NCBI RefSeq assembly: GCF_002420705.1
Contig: NZ_DIIM01000019.1
Span: forward strand, 151,813-172,079
From: Sphingobacterium sp. UBA5670
GTDB lineage: Bacteria > Bacteroidota > Bacteroidia > Sphingobacteriales > Sphingobacteriaceae
Reading direction: 5' to 3'
Length of the DNA: 20,267 nt
Position 1 is the stretch's first letter, and each line of letters starts with the position of its first letter. Position numbers and translations under genes: made by a program. Below, piece by piece: positions 1-6,510 of the stretch. The notes under the pieces are model-generated. The model did not search any database, had not been told where the DNA came from, and worked only from the letters and a program-made list of their open reading frames with translations.

Positions 1-4
1 TTTT

Positions 5-280
5 TTATTGTTGAGCATGATTAATGCTATCCTGCTTTTTTTGTAAACGCTCTTCCCGCTCGATCTCTCTGGAATCGATCTGGTGCTGTTGATAATTGTC
101 CATGGCCACTTTACTGGCTTTCTGCGATACGTAGATTGCCAATAGGGCAACAATCGTAATAATTGCTATTCCCCAGGCATATTTATGTTTGTCCTGCTTG
201 ACGAGCCAATACATGAAGATAATGTAAGGGACTGCAAAAATAATATAGAAAATTAAACTCGGTGACATACTATTCTCCAT
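5..280 (-). CDS. Small two-helix membrane protein, function unknown
   Basis: A complete 91-residue ORF that I do not recognise. Two hydrophobic helices are visible, at about residues 8-27 and 34-50. They are joined by a short basic turn (KQDKHK) and followed by a highly charged, Gln/Glu/Arg-rich tail (about 52-91) that would form a cytoplasmic amphipathic or coiled segment. A promoter-like -7 box lies at 294-301, only 13 bp before the annotated ATG. That leaves almost no 5' leader, so the in-frame Met5 (ATG at 266-268) may be the real start. The stop codon is the third codon from the window edge, so the downstream context is not visible. It faces away from the arginine block and is probably unrelated to it. 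Confidence 0.6.
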   Translation of the reverse strand: MENSMSPSLIFYIIFAVPYIIFMYWLVKQDKHKYAWGIAIITIVALLAIYVSQKASKVAMDNYQQHQIDSREIEREERLQKKQDSINHAQQ

Positions 281-293
281 TAAATGATCCGTA

Positions 294-301
294 CAAAAGT
301 A
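294..301 (-). promoter_or_regulatory. Bacteroidota -7 box for the small membrane protein
   Basis: On the minus strand this reads TACTTTTG, a full match to the TAnnTTTG -7 consensus known from Bacteroides and Flavobacterium. I find no TTG at the usual 17-23 nt upstream distance, so only half of the promoter is supported. Confidence 0.4.
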
Positions 302-517
302 TCGTTTTTGACTAAAAATAACGAACCTATAGAAAAAACAGTAATTTCAATTGATAAAGCCTTAAACCTTTATTCGTTTTATTGTCAAATTAATATCGTT
401 AATGGGCCCGGTCTATTGCCACGTTGTTAATAATTAATTACTTGAAAATGAAGCTTACATGAAGGTTTTGATAGCATATTGTAAATTTTTAATTTTTGCA
501 AAAAATCGATGATAATA
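302..517. other. AT-rich divergent intergenic stretch without genes
   Basis: This lies between the divergent small membrane-protein gene and the arginine-block promoter. It is strongly AT-rich, and I find no ORF, RNA gene or convincing repeat in it. Confidence 0.5.
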
Positions 518-551
518 TTGTGGAAAAGAAAAAAATATTTTTATACATTTG
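518..551 (+). promoter_or_regulatory. Promoter of the arginine block
   Basis: TTG at 518-520 is followed after 23 nt by TACATTTG at 544-551. This matches the Bacteroidota pattern TTG-N17-23-TAnnTTTG, at the upper spacing limit. Transcription would start near 558, giving a leader of about 280 nt before the GNAT gene and placing the leader ORF start (583) about 25 nt into the transcript. The hemA promoter (18585-18618) has the same -7 octamer and the same 23-nt spacer. Confidence 0.55.
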
Positions 552-582
552 CATCGTCAGAAACAATTGACAGCGCATAAAA

Positions 583-717
583 ATGAAACATAACAAAAAA
601 AGCAATTATTCTTGTACTCAAACTTTTGAGAAGTTTATGAGGAAGGTTTTTTGTTCTTTCATTTTCGTAGAAATACCTGTTTTACGCTTCCGACGACCCA
701 TACTACCTCGGGCTTGA
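583..717 (+). CDS. Candidate arginine leader peptide (44 aa)
   Basis: A short ORF that starts with ATG at 583, about 25 nt after the predicted transcription start, and ends with TGA at 715-717. Its last ten residues are RFRRPILPRA, where the arginine codons are CGC (685-687), CGA CGA (691-696) and CGG (709-711); one more Arg (AGG) is residue 20. Such clustering of CGN codons in an otherwise AT-rich leader, just before an enzyme block for arginine synthesis, is what a transcription-attenuation leader peptide looks like. The stop codon lies in the loop of a hairpin (702-728), so ribosome position would decide whether that hairpin forms. No Shine-Dalgarno is visible, as is common in this phylum. 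An ORF of this length can arise by chance; the Arg cluster and its position are the argument. The function is inferred. Confidence 0.5.
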   Translation: MKHNKKSNYSCTQTFEKFMRKVFCSFIFVEIPVLRFRRPILPRA

Positions 718-826
718 TTTGAGGTAGTGAATCTTTCCAAGCAAGACCATGATTGTCCGATGGTTTTGAATCCATTATTTTATTTATTTAGTAACAAAAC
801 ACGACGGCAGTTGTTGTTTTATTATT
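702..826 (+). promoter_or_regulatory. Structured leader: three hairpins, candidate attenuator
   Basis: Three successive hairpins can be drawn in the leader RNA. A is 702-709 with 721-728 (8 bp, 11-nt loop holding the leader stop codon). B is 742-750 with 760-768 (9 bp, one G-U). C is 796-805 with 810-820 (10 bp with one bulge and one G-U, GGCA loop), followed by an AU-rich ATTATTA run, so C resembles a weak intrinsic terminator 20 bp before the GNAT start. The 3' arm of B (763-768, GTTTTG) can instead pair with 795-800 (CAAAAC), which would block C. That gives a possible antiterminator/terminator switch. The pairings are read from the sequence; the switch is inference. Confidence 0.4.
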
Positions 827-840
827 AGGGTCGTAAGTCA

Positions 841-1557
841 ATGACTATATCAGATTTTTTAATTATCCCGGCTAAACCTGAGCATGCACATTATGCAGAG
901 GTTATTTGCGACGAAATGTTCGAGTCTGCAAAGGCTCGTGGTACTGGTATTGCGCGTCGTAAACCAGAATACGTTGCCAACAAGATGAATGAAGGTAAAG
1001 CAGTGATTGCTTTACATAGAGATGGCCGGTGGGCAGGTTTCTGTTATATAGAAACCTGGGGGCATGGTGATTATGTCGCTAACTCCGGTCTGATTGTCAA
1101 TCCCGAATTCAGAAAGGTCGGTTTGGCAAAGGCGATCAAAAAGAGAGTCTTTGAACTTTCCCGTGAAAAATATCCAAAAGCAAAGATTTTTGGTTTAACA
1201 ACTGGATTTGCGGTGATGAAAATCAATTCAGAATTGGGTTATGAACCCGTTCCATATTCCGAATTGACGACAGATGACGAATTTTGGAAGGGCTGCCAAA
1301 GCTGCGTGAATTATGAGATCCTCATGAGTAAGGACCGTAAAAACTGTATGTGTACAGCAATGCTTTGGGATCCTGAAGAGAAAGAGCGCGAACTGAGAGA
1401 GAAGATCCAGCGTAAGCATGAAGCAAAGGAACGTTTGGAAAGAATCACCCAAAAACAGTCGCTGTTAAAGCGGATTCAGGCGAAGTTTTGGAAATCGGCC
1501 AATAAGTTTATTGCGGTCAACTTTCCCAAACATAATAAAGTCGCAAAAGGATATTAA
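841..1557 (+). CDS. GNAT acyltransferase, probable N-acylglutamate synthase of arginine synthesis
   Basis: 238 residues with a GNAT fold. Motif A is at about 82-103, with the acyl-CoA pyrophosphate-binding RKVGLA (R91, G94, A96). The N-terminal strand and helix region is at 7-60 and the beta-bulge strand at about 62-71. C-terminal to the fold sit four cysteines (C152, C155, C169, C171; CxxC then CxC) and a long basic, Lys/Glu-rich helical tail (178-222). It is the first structural gene after the leader and lies 161 bp before argG. GNAT proteins in this position in Bacteroidota arginine clusters are, as I recall from genetic work in Bacteroides, the N-acyl (acetyl or succinyl) glutamate synthase that replaces classical ArgA. 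Context and family fit that role, but the acyl donor cannot be read from the sequence. The 1558-1718 gap to argG shows no promoter box and no clear terminator. Confidence 0.7.
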   Translation: MTISDFLIIPAKPEHAHYAEVICDEMFESAKARGTGIARRKPEYVANKMNEGKAVIALHRDGRWAGFCYIETWGHGDYVANSGLIVNPEFRKVGLAKAIKKRVFELSREKYPKAKIFGLTTGFAVMKINSELGYEPVPYSELTTDDEFWKGCQSCVNYEILMSKDRKNCMCTAMLWDPEEKERELREKIQRKHEAKERLERITQKQSLLKRIQAKFWKSANKFIAVNFPKHNKVAKGY

Positions 1558-1718
1558 GCGAAGGCTTAAAAGATTAAATTAAATATAGACGTAGCATGTA
1601 AGTGAATATGTTCGTAACAATACGATCTGTTCATGGTCCGCTCGACATAAAAATAAAAACCGAGTGAAACGAGCTTAAATCAGCCGTTGAAAACAAACAC
1701 TCATAAAATAACATTCTA

Positions 1719-2903
1719 ATGAAAAAAGTAGTTTTAGCATTTAGTGGCGGATTGGATACTTCATTTTGTTGTATCTATCTTACACAAGATTTAGGTTTAG
1801 AAGTTCATTCCGTCGTTGTAAATACAGGTGGTTTTTCGGATGAAGAATTAAAAAATATTGAAGAACGCGCTTATGCATTAGGCGTGAAATCCCATACAGC
1901 TATAGATGAAACCGCAGACTATTACCGCGAAACTATTAAATTTTTGATTTTCGGCAACGTGTTAAAAAATGCAACCTATCCGCTGTCAGTATCCGCTGAA
2001 CGTGTATGCCAGGCAACAGCAATTGCCAATTACGCAAAGAAAATAGGTGCTGAATGTGTTGCCCATGGATCTACAGGTGCAGGAAATGACCAAGTACGTT
2101 TCGATATGATTTTCCAAACCTTGATTCCTGGAGTCGAAATTATCACACCGATCCGCGATCTGCAATTATCGCGTGAAGCCGAAATCGAGTATTTGAATAA
2201 ACATGGTGTAGAATACTCTGCTGAAAAAGCAAAGTACTCAATCAACAAAGGCCTTTGGGGTACTTCTGTTGGTGGAGCAGAAACATTGACTTCCAATCAA
2301 TATTTGCCTGAATCGGCTTGGCCGACTCCAATGACTTCTTCAGAGCCACGGCAAATTACAATAGATTTTGAAAAAGGAGAGCCTGTTGCATTAAATGGTG
2401 AGAAAATGGCTTCCGTTAAAGTTATTCAAGAACTGCAGGCAATTGCACAGCCTTATGGCATAGGCCGCGATATCCACGTCGGTGACACCATCATTGGTAT
2501 CAAAGGACGTGTAGGTTTTGAAGCAGCAGCTTCTGTCATTTTAATTAAGGCACACCATACCCTGGAAAAACATACCTTGACTAAATGGCAGCTATCATGG
2601 AAAGATCAAATCGCTGCTTTCTATGGAAATTATATGCACGAAGGCCAGATGCACGATCCTGTTATGCGCGATATTGAGGCATTCTTGCAATCTTCACAAG
2701 AAACAGTTACTGGTCGAGTGATTGTTGAACTTCATCCGTACCGCTTTGTGGTCATTGGTGTGGAGTCTGAGCATGACTTGATGTCCAATAAATTTGGTAG
2801 CTATGGTGAAATGAATAAAGGCTACACGGGTGATGATGTGAAAGGTTTCTCTAAGATTTTTGGAAATCAAACCATTATTTGGCACAAAGTGAATAAGAAA
2901 TAA
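1719..2903 (+). CDS. argG: Argininosuccinate synthase
   Basis: 394 residues, close to the usual 395-450. It joins citrulline and aspartate with ATP to give argininosuccinate, the penultimate step of arginine synthesis, in the cytosol. The N-terminal PP-loop SGGLDTS (residues 9-15) binds ATP. A second signature, GSTGAGNDQVRFD (117-129), corresponds to the GxTGKGNDxVRFE of typical ArgG with Lys replaced by Ala. INKGLWGTSVGG (175-186) stands where typical ArgG has ENLWGRSIEGG, again altered. These shifts suggest the divergent Bacteroidota ArgG branch rather than a broken enzyme; the frame is intact throughout. It lies in one direction with the GNAT gene upstream and argC downstream and is probably co-transcribed with them. 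Confidence 0.93.
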   Translation: MKKVVLAFSGGLDTSFCCIYLTQDLGLEVHSVVVNTGGFSDEELKNIEERAYALGVKSHTAIDETADYYRETIKFLIFGNVLKNATYPLSVSAERVCQATAIANYAKKIGAECVAHGSTGAGNDQVRFDMIFQTLIPGVEIITPIRDLQLSREAEIEYLNKHGVEYSAEKAKYSINKGLWGTSVGGAETLTSNQYLPESAWPTPMTSSEPRQITIDFEKGEPVALNGEKMASVKVIQELQAIAQPYGIGRDIHVGDTIIGIKGRVGFEAAASVILIKAHHTLEKHTLTKWQLSWKDQIAAFYGNYMHEGQMHDPVMRDIEAFLQSSQETVTGRVIVELHPYRFVVIGVESEHDLMSNKFGSYGEMNKGYTGDDVKGFSKIFGNQTIIWHKVNKK

Positions 2904-2918
2904 TTGACATGTGTTTAC

Positions 2919-2966
2919 GCAATGTGTTTTTTCCTACGGTAAAATTCGTTGGGAAAAATACATTGC
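2919..2966 (+). promoter_or_regulatory. Long intercistronic hairpin between argG and argC
   Basis: 2919-2934 pairs with 2951-2966 over 16 continuous base pairs (two G-U). After one U-U mismatch the stem continues as 2936-2938 with 2947-2949. No T-run follows, so it is not a standard intrinsic terminator. It fills most of the 105-bp gap and ends 42 bp before the argC ATG. Plausible roles are mRNA processing or stability, or tuning of argC expression. Confidence 0.6.
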
Positions 2967-3008
2967 ACGACATTTGATAACGTATACCTAAATACTAAAT
3001 TCAAGAAA

Positions 3009-4022
3009 ATGATCAGAGTAGGAATAATCGGTTCGGCAGGATATACTGGTGGTGAGTTGTTACGTGTATTGATTTATCATCCTGAGGTGGAAATCGTATT
3101 TGCCAATAGCGCTTCCAATGCAGGAAATAAGTTATATGAAGTACACAATGATTTATTTGGAGATACTGAATTGACCTTCTCTTCTGATTTTCATTCGGAT
3201 GTTGATGTCTTGTTTTTATGTGTCGGCCATGGTGACGCGCGTAAATTTTTGGAAGCAAATACAGTCGATGCTTCCGTGAAAATTATTGATCTCTCGCAGG
3301 ATTATCGTCTTCGAGCAAATACTGCGTATCAAGAACAACAATTTGTATACGGGCTTCCAGAACTAAACAAAGAAGCAATCAAGACGGCACAATATATTGC
3401 TAATCCAGGATGTTTTGCAACAAACATACAATTGGCGCTATTGCCACTGGCTAGTAAAGGCTTGTTGCCAAATCAGATTCATGTCAATGCAACAACTGGA
3501 TCTACGGGAGCAGGACAGAAACCCGGAGCAACGACACATTTCTCCTGGCGTAACAATAATCTTTCTGCTTACAAATCATTTGAACACCAGCATTTGCAGG
3601 AAATTTCGGAGTCGGTGGATCAGCTACAAACAGGTTTTCTACCTGTTTCCGAAAATTCATTGCTTGAACGTGCCGCTGAAAGAATTAATTTTGTTCCGCA
3701 ACGTGGCGATTTTGCCCGCGGAATTTTCTCGGCAATATATGTAGACACCGATTTGTCTGAAGAGCAGGCATACACATTGTATGAGAGTTATTATGCAGCT
3801 CACCCTTTTACGCATGTCAGCAAAAAAAATATCGACCTCAAGCAGGTTGTCAATACAAATAAAAGTATTATGCACCTCGAAAAGCATGGAAATAAGCTGC
3901 TTATTTTAAATGCAACAGACAATCTGCTGAAAGGTGCATCTGGACAGGCGGTGCAAAATATGAACTTGATGTTCGGTTTAGATGAACGTACAGGATTGAA
4001 TTTGAAGAGCGTTGGTTTTTAA
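3009..4022 (+). CDS. argC: N-acetyl-gamma-glutamyl-phosphate reductase
   Basis: 337 residues from the ATG at 3009. It reduces N-acyl-gamma-glutamyl phosphate to the semialdehyde with NADPH, the third step of arginine synthesis. The N-terminal dinucleotide-binding motif GSAGYTGGELLR (8-19) and the active-site cysteine in NPGCFATN (C135) are both present. The C-terminal half carries the usual dimerisation and substrate domain, including ATDNLLKGASGQAVQNMN near the end. A longer frame opens at a TTG at 2949, but those 20 extra residues match nothing expected, would begin inside a hairpin, and would place the Rossmann motif unusually far from the N-terminus, so I chose 3009. It follows argG by 105 bp and is the last arg gene of the block here. 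Confidence 0.93.
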   Translation: MIRVGIIGSAGYTGGELLRVLIYHPEVEIVFANSASNAGNKLYEVHNDLFGDTELTFSSDFHSDVDVLFLCVGHGDARKFLEANTVDASVKIIDLSQDYRLRANTAYQEQQFVYGLPELNKEAIKTAQYIANPGCFATNIQLALLPLASKGLLPNQIHVNATTGSTGAGQKPGATTHFSWRNNNLSAYKSFEHQHLQEISESVDQLQTGFLPVSENSLLERAAERINFVPQRGDFARGIFSAIYVDTDLSEEQAYTLYESYYAAHPFTHVSKKNIDLKQVVNTNKSIMHLEKHGNKLLILNATDNLLKGASGQAVQNMNLMFGLDERTGLNLKSVGF

Positions 4023-4095
4023 GTTTTTTAGCATATTAAACAACGATACCAGCAAGTTGTGAATAACTTTAAGAATTGCTTTGGCAGCAAAATAT

Positions 4096-4119
4096 GTTAT
4101 TAACATAGTTATTAACATC
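4096..4119. repeat. Two tandem 12-bp units, each with a palindromic core
   Basis: GTTATTAACATA (4096-4107) is followed directly by GTTATTAACATC (4108-4119). Each holds GTTATTAAC, an inverted repeat around a central T. It lies between the argC stop and the terminator. It could be a binding site or a chance AT-rich duplication. Confidence 0.5.
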
Positions 4120-4125
4120 CTGTGG

Positions 4126-4158
4126 AAAAAGTGAAGAGTCAAGCCCTTCACTTTTTTT
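4126..4158. terminator. Bidirectional terminator after argC
   Basis: 4126-4136 pairs perfectly with 4146-4156 (11 bp, 9-nt loop), with seven T residues at 4152-4158 on the plus strand and an A-run giving T's on the minus strand. It separates argC (plus) from the convergent cupin gene (minus). About 110 bp of unremarkable sequence follow before the cupin stop. Confidence 0.8.
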
Positions 4159-4266
4159 ATGTCATTCCTGCTAAAGACAGCACATAGAAAGATACAGACT
4201 TTTAATATTACCGCATTAGTGAATCTGACCGAATGGGGATTTACGACTTCGACGACATCCACAATT

Positions 4267-4953
4267 TTAAAAGCATAAAACGACTAGAAGACCCGTATCC
4301 GATAGGCATTCGATATCTAAGCTGTTTGAGTCTGGTAAATAGAGACTGTCAAAAGGATAAAGAATACGTTCTTCAACCTCAAAGTTGCCATCTAACGCAA
4401 AAGCGAAAGCTCTTTTGTGAATACGTCCAATCTGCAATTCATAATCATGTTTCCCGATAAAAGCACCGAAATAGAGCTGAAAGTCAGCAGCTAATTCGGT
4501 GCATACAGGATGCATCTTATTTTTTTCAAATGAAGCAGCAAGTGGTAAGTCCACGATATGAGGTAGTGTAGGGATGTATGTTGAAGTAGAAAAGGTAAAT
4601 TCCTGAAATGAAACTGCAGTGTTGGGCTCGTTTAATGCTTTGATATTTAAAATTTTATTTTTCTCTGAATGCTGTATAAAAGCGGTTCCTACAGGTACTG
4701 AATGAGCTTCGCCATCAACGGTGACTGAAAGGTCGCCAGCTAAGGGAATTAAGAATGATGAAGTAGATTTAATTAACGGCAGATCCAGGTCTCTATTTGG
4801 CGCTACTTCCCAAGTATTGACCTGTTGGAGCCGGCCGATTGCCGCACGATGAGGAGAAACAAAGGAACCATAATTGAGCGTGCTACTGACAATCGTTGTT
4901 CCTATGGATGTTTCTCCCCGCTGTTCGGCTATGTAGATTCGAATATCCTGCAT
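4267..4953 (-). CDS. Pirin-like two-cupin protein, metal ligands apparently lost
   Basis: 228 residues with two predicted beta-barrel halves. One is centred on GDLSVTVDGEAHSVPVGTAF (about 73-92) and the second, C-terminal half ends with FEVEERILYPFDSLYL. The stretch LQQVNTWEVAPNRDLDLPLI resembles the pirin/YhhW segment LRVxNEDRVAPGxGFGxHPH, but the HxH metal motif is absent. It is therefore probably a degenerate pirin or quercetinase-like cupin without the standard metal site. It starts 9 bp after the dioxygenase-like gene upstream and must be co-transcribed with it, so a shared substrate or regulatory link is possible. The family call is moderate and the function unknown. Confidence 0.55.
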   Translation of the reverse strand: MQDIRIYIAEQRGETSIGTTIVSSTLNYGSFVSPHRAAIGRLQQVNTWEVAPNRDLDLPLIKSTSSFLIPLAGDLSVTVDGEAHSVPVGTAFIQHSEKNKILNIKALNEPNTAVSFQEFTFSTSTYIPTLPHIVDLPLAASFEKNKMHPVCTELAADFQLYFGAFIGKHDYELQIGRIHKRAFAFALDGNFEVEERILYPFDSLYLPDSNSLDIECLSDTGLLVVLCF

Positions 4954-4962
4954 GGCTGGATT

Positions 4963-5685
4963 TTAAGCGTTTACACGAATAGTCATTTTCATTTCGAAAC
5001 CTTCCGATAGTGATCCAGTGACGGTAGACATTTCTTTGGTAACGCCATCGCTAAATACATTATCGTTGGCATTATACGTGTATCCCGACACACCTTTTTT
5101 ATAACCGTAGGCCGAACCAGTATTATTGACTTCAAGGCAGAGACTATCTTGGAAAGCAATTTGGGTAACCAATAGCGATTTGCCCGTCGCATCATATACG
5201 TGAACGTGAATATGGGTTGCTCGCCCTTGATACCATCCCGGAAAGATCGTCTGAAAAGAAACAAGCCCATTGGCGTTGGTGACTTGCCGGCCACGGTACC
5301 AATTGACGGACTGATAATTGCTGGATTGCATTTGTGTACCGCCATATTGGGAGTAATTGCCCTCCACATCACAATGCCATATATCGACTAAAGCGCCTTC
5401 TAAGGCCGTACAGTTGCTGTTAGTATTCACAATGGTAATTAAACCGAGCATATTTGCACCGATACCGTCGCCTTTGCGTATATCTGAACGGACATAACTT
5501 GAAGGGGTCTTTGTTGGAAAAGGACCCTCGGTTTCCGAAGGTGTGACACTGCAACTCGAATCGACATTGACATCCGTACCCTCATCGGTCGTTGTTGAAG
5601 CGTCGTCTTTTTTGCAGGCAGCCCATACCATTGGTCCAGAAAATGCCAATAGCGATAAAGTTCTTATAAAATGTTTGCGTTCCAT
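4963..5685 (-). CDS. Exported intradiol ring-cleavage dioxygenase-like protein
   Basis: 240 residues. The N-terminus is a signal peptide ending in WAAC, so Cys24 is a possible lipidation site, followed by a low-complexity Asp/Thr/Ser linker (27-45). The rest matches the protocatechuate 3,4-dioxygenase fold: GALVDIWHCDVEGNY gives the first iron-ligand Tyr (Y111), and FPGWYQGRATHIHVHV gives the second Tyr (Y152) and the two His ligands (H158, H160). All four ligands of non-heme Fe(III) are thus present. Known members cleave catechols between the hydroxyls; the substrate here is unknown, and an extracytoplasmic place is inferred from the signal. A strong AGGAG-type ribosome site (AAAAAAGGAGAG) precedes the ATG, unusual for this window. 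The cupin gene follows after 9 bp. The LytTR regulator gene ends 78 bp upstream on the same strand. Confidence 0.82.
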   Translation of the reverse strand: MERKHFIRTLSLLAFSGPMVWAACKKDDASTTTDEGTDVNVDSSCSVTPSETEGPFPTKTPSSYVRSDIRKGDGIGANMLGLITIVNTNSNCTALEGALVDIWHCDVEGNYSQYGGTQMQSSNYQSVNWYRGRQVTNANGLVSFQTIFPGWYQGRATHIHVHVYDATGKSLLVTQIAFQDSLCLEVNNTGSAYGYKKGVSGYTYNANDNVFSDGVTKEMSTVTGSLSEGFEMKMTIRVNA

Positions 5686-5763
5686 AGCTCTCCTTTTTTA
5701 TTAATGGAAGCAAGGTAGTGGACGGAGATGTAAAATAATGTTAAGTGTCGATAAAGAGACTTA

Positions 5764-6450
5764 TTATATCGACGAATCACGTAGACATTTTACAACTTCG
5801 CTGTAATACCCGTCGCCGACTTTTAATGTGAAGTGCGGTAATTGTATCTTGCGCTGAGAGAAAGTGATTATGTGCTTGATAGCAACAACGAAACTGCGGT
5901 GGATGCGGATAAACTGATCTGGAGGTAGGCGGTCAAGCATGGCTTTCATTGTCGATAAGGTCAATATTGTTTTGCCTTGTATAAGATGAATTTTAATATA
6001 ATCCTGCATGCTTTCCAAACATTCAATTTCATCAAGATAGACTTTGATCCGTTGATACTCGACGTTGACCATTAAAAAAGGGCGATGGTTCTGTGAAAGC
6101 GATCTTATCATCGCCTTGTCGATAGCGCGTTCAAATCGTATAAAGTCAAATGGCTTCAAGAGATAATCGACAGAATCGAGCTCAAACCCATCGATTGCGT
6201 ACTCTTTATGGGCGGTGGTGAAAATCAATAGCGGCCTGGGATTGAGTTTCTTTGCAAAATCAACACCATTGATTTCGAGCATATCTATATCTAAAAAAAT
6301 CAAATCCACACTGTTATTCGTCAGAAAAACTGCGGCATCACGAGGATTGCTGAAGCTTGCGACAAGCTGTAACGAGGGATGTTTCGTTGTGAAGGTCGAA
6401 ATAATACGTAAAGCCAATGGCTCATCATCAAGAGCTATGCAAGTCAACAT
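5764..6450 (-). CDS. LytTR-family response regulator
   Basis: 228 residues. The N-terminal receiver domain (about 1-120) has the acidic pair D8-D9, the phosphorylation site D54 in FLDID, T79 and the conserved K99 in LLKPF. The C-terminal LytTR DNA-binding domain (about 125-228) contains the characteristic MQDYIKIHL and FIRIHRSFVVAIKHI segments. It lies 60 bp after the histidine kinase gene on the same strand and is surely its partner. Such pairs bind direct repeats upstream of a few targets; the two genes directly downstream (dioxygenase, cupin) are candidates, but no binding site could be identified by eye. A 7-bp inverted repeat (5747-5753 with 5767-5773) overlaps the stop codon. Confidence 0.92.
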   Translation of the reverse strand: MLTCIALDDEPLALRIISTFTTKHPSLQLVASFSNPRDAAVFLTNNSVDLIFLDIDMLEINGVDFAKKLNPRPLLIFTTAHKEYAIDGFELDSVDYLLKPFDFIRFERAIDKAMIRSLSQNHRPFLMVNVEYQRIKVYLDEIECLESMQDYIKIHLIQGKTILTLSTMKAMLDRLPPDQFIRIHRSFVVAIKHIITFSQRKIQLPHFTLKVGDGYYSEVVKCLRDSSI

Positions 6451-6510
6451 CGTTTTTTTAGATAAACTGATTTTGTATATATAAATCGTATAGCCTAATA
6501 TAGAAACAAT

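Noticed and set aside
762..773. T-loop-like GGTTTTGAATCC as a tRNA remnant
   Set aside because: No acceptor or anticodon stems can be built around it; it is part of hairpin B in the leader.
1608..1667. 19-codon ORF between the GNAT gene and argG as a second leader peptide
   Set aside because: Only one Arg codon, no promoter box before it and no clear terminator after it.
2949..3008. Longer argC starting at TTG 2949
   Set aside because: The 20 extra residues precede the Rossmann motif, which normally starts at the N-terminus; the TTG lies in a strong hairpin; ATG 3009 gives the standard protein.
4233..4460. 75-residue plus-strand ORF
   Set aside because: Mostly antisense to the cupin gene, without its own features; the cupin frame has the coding character.
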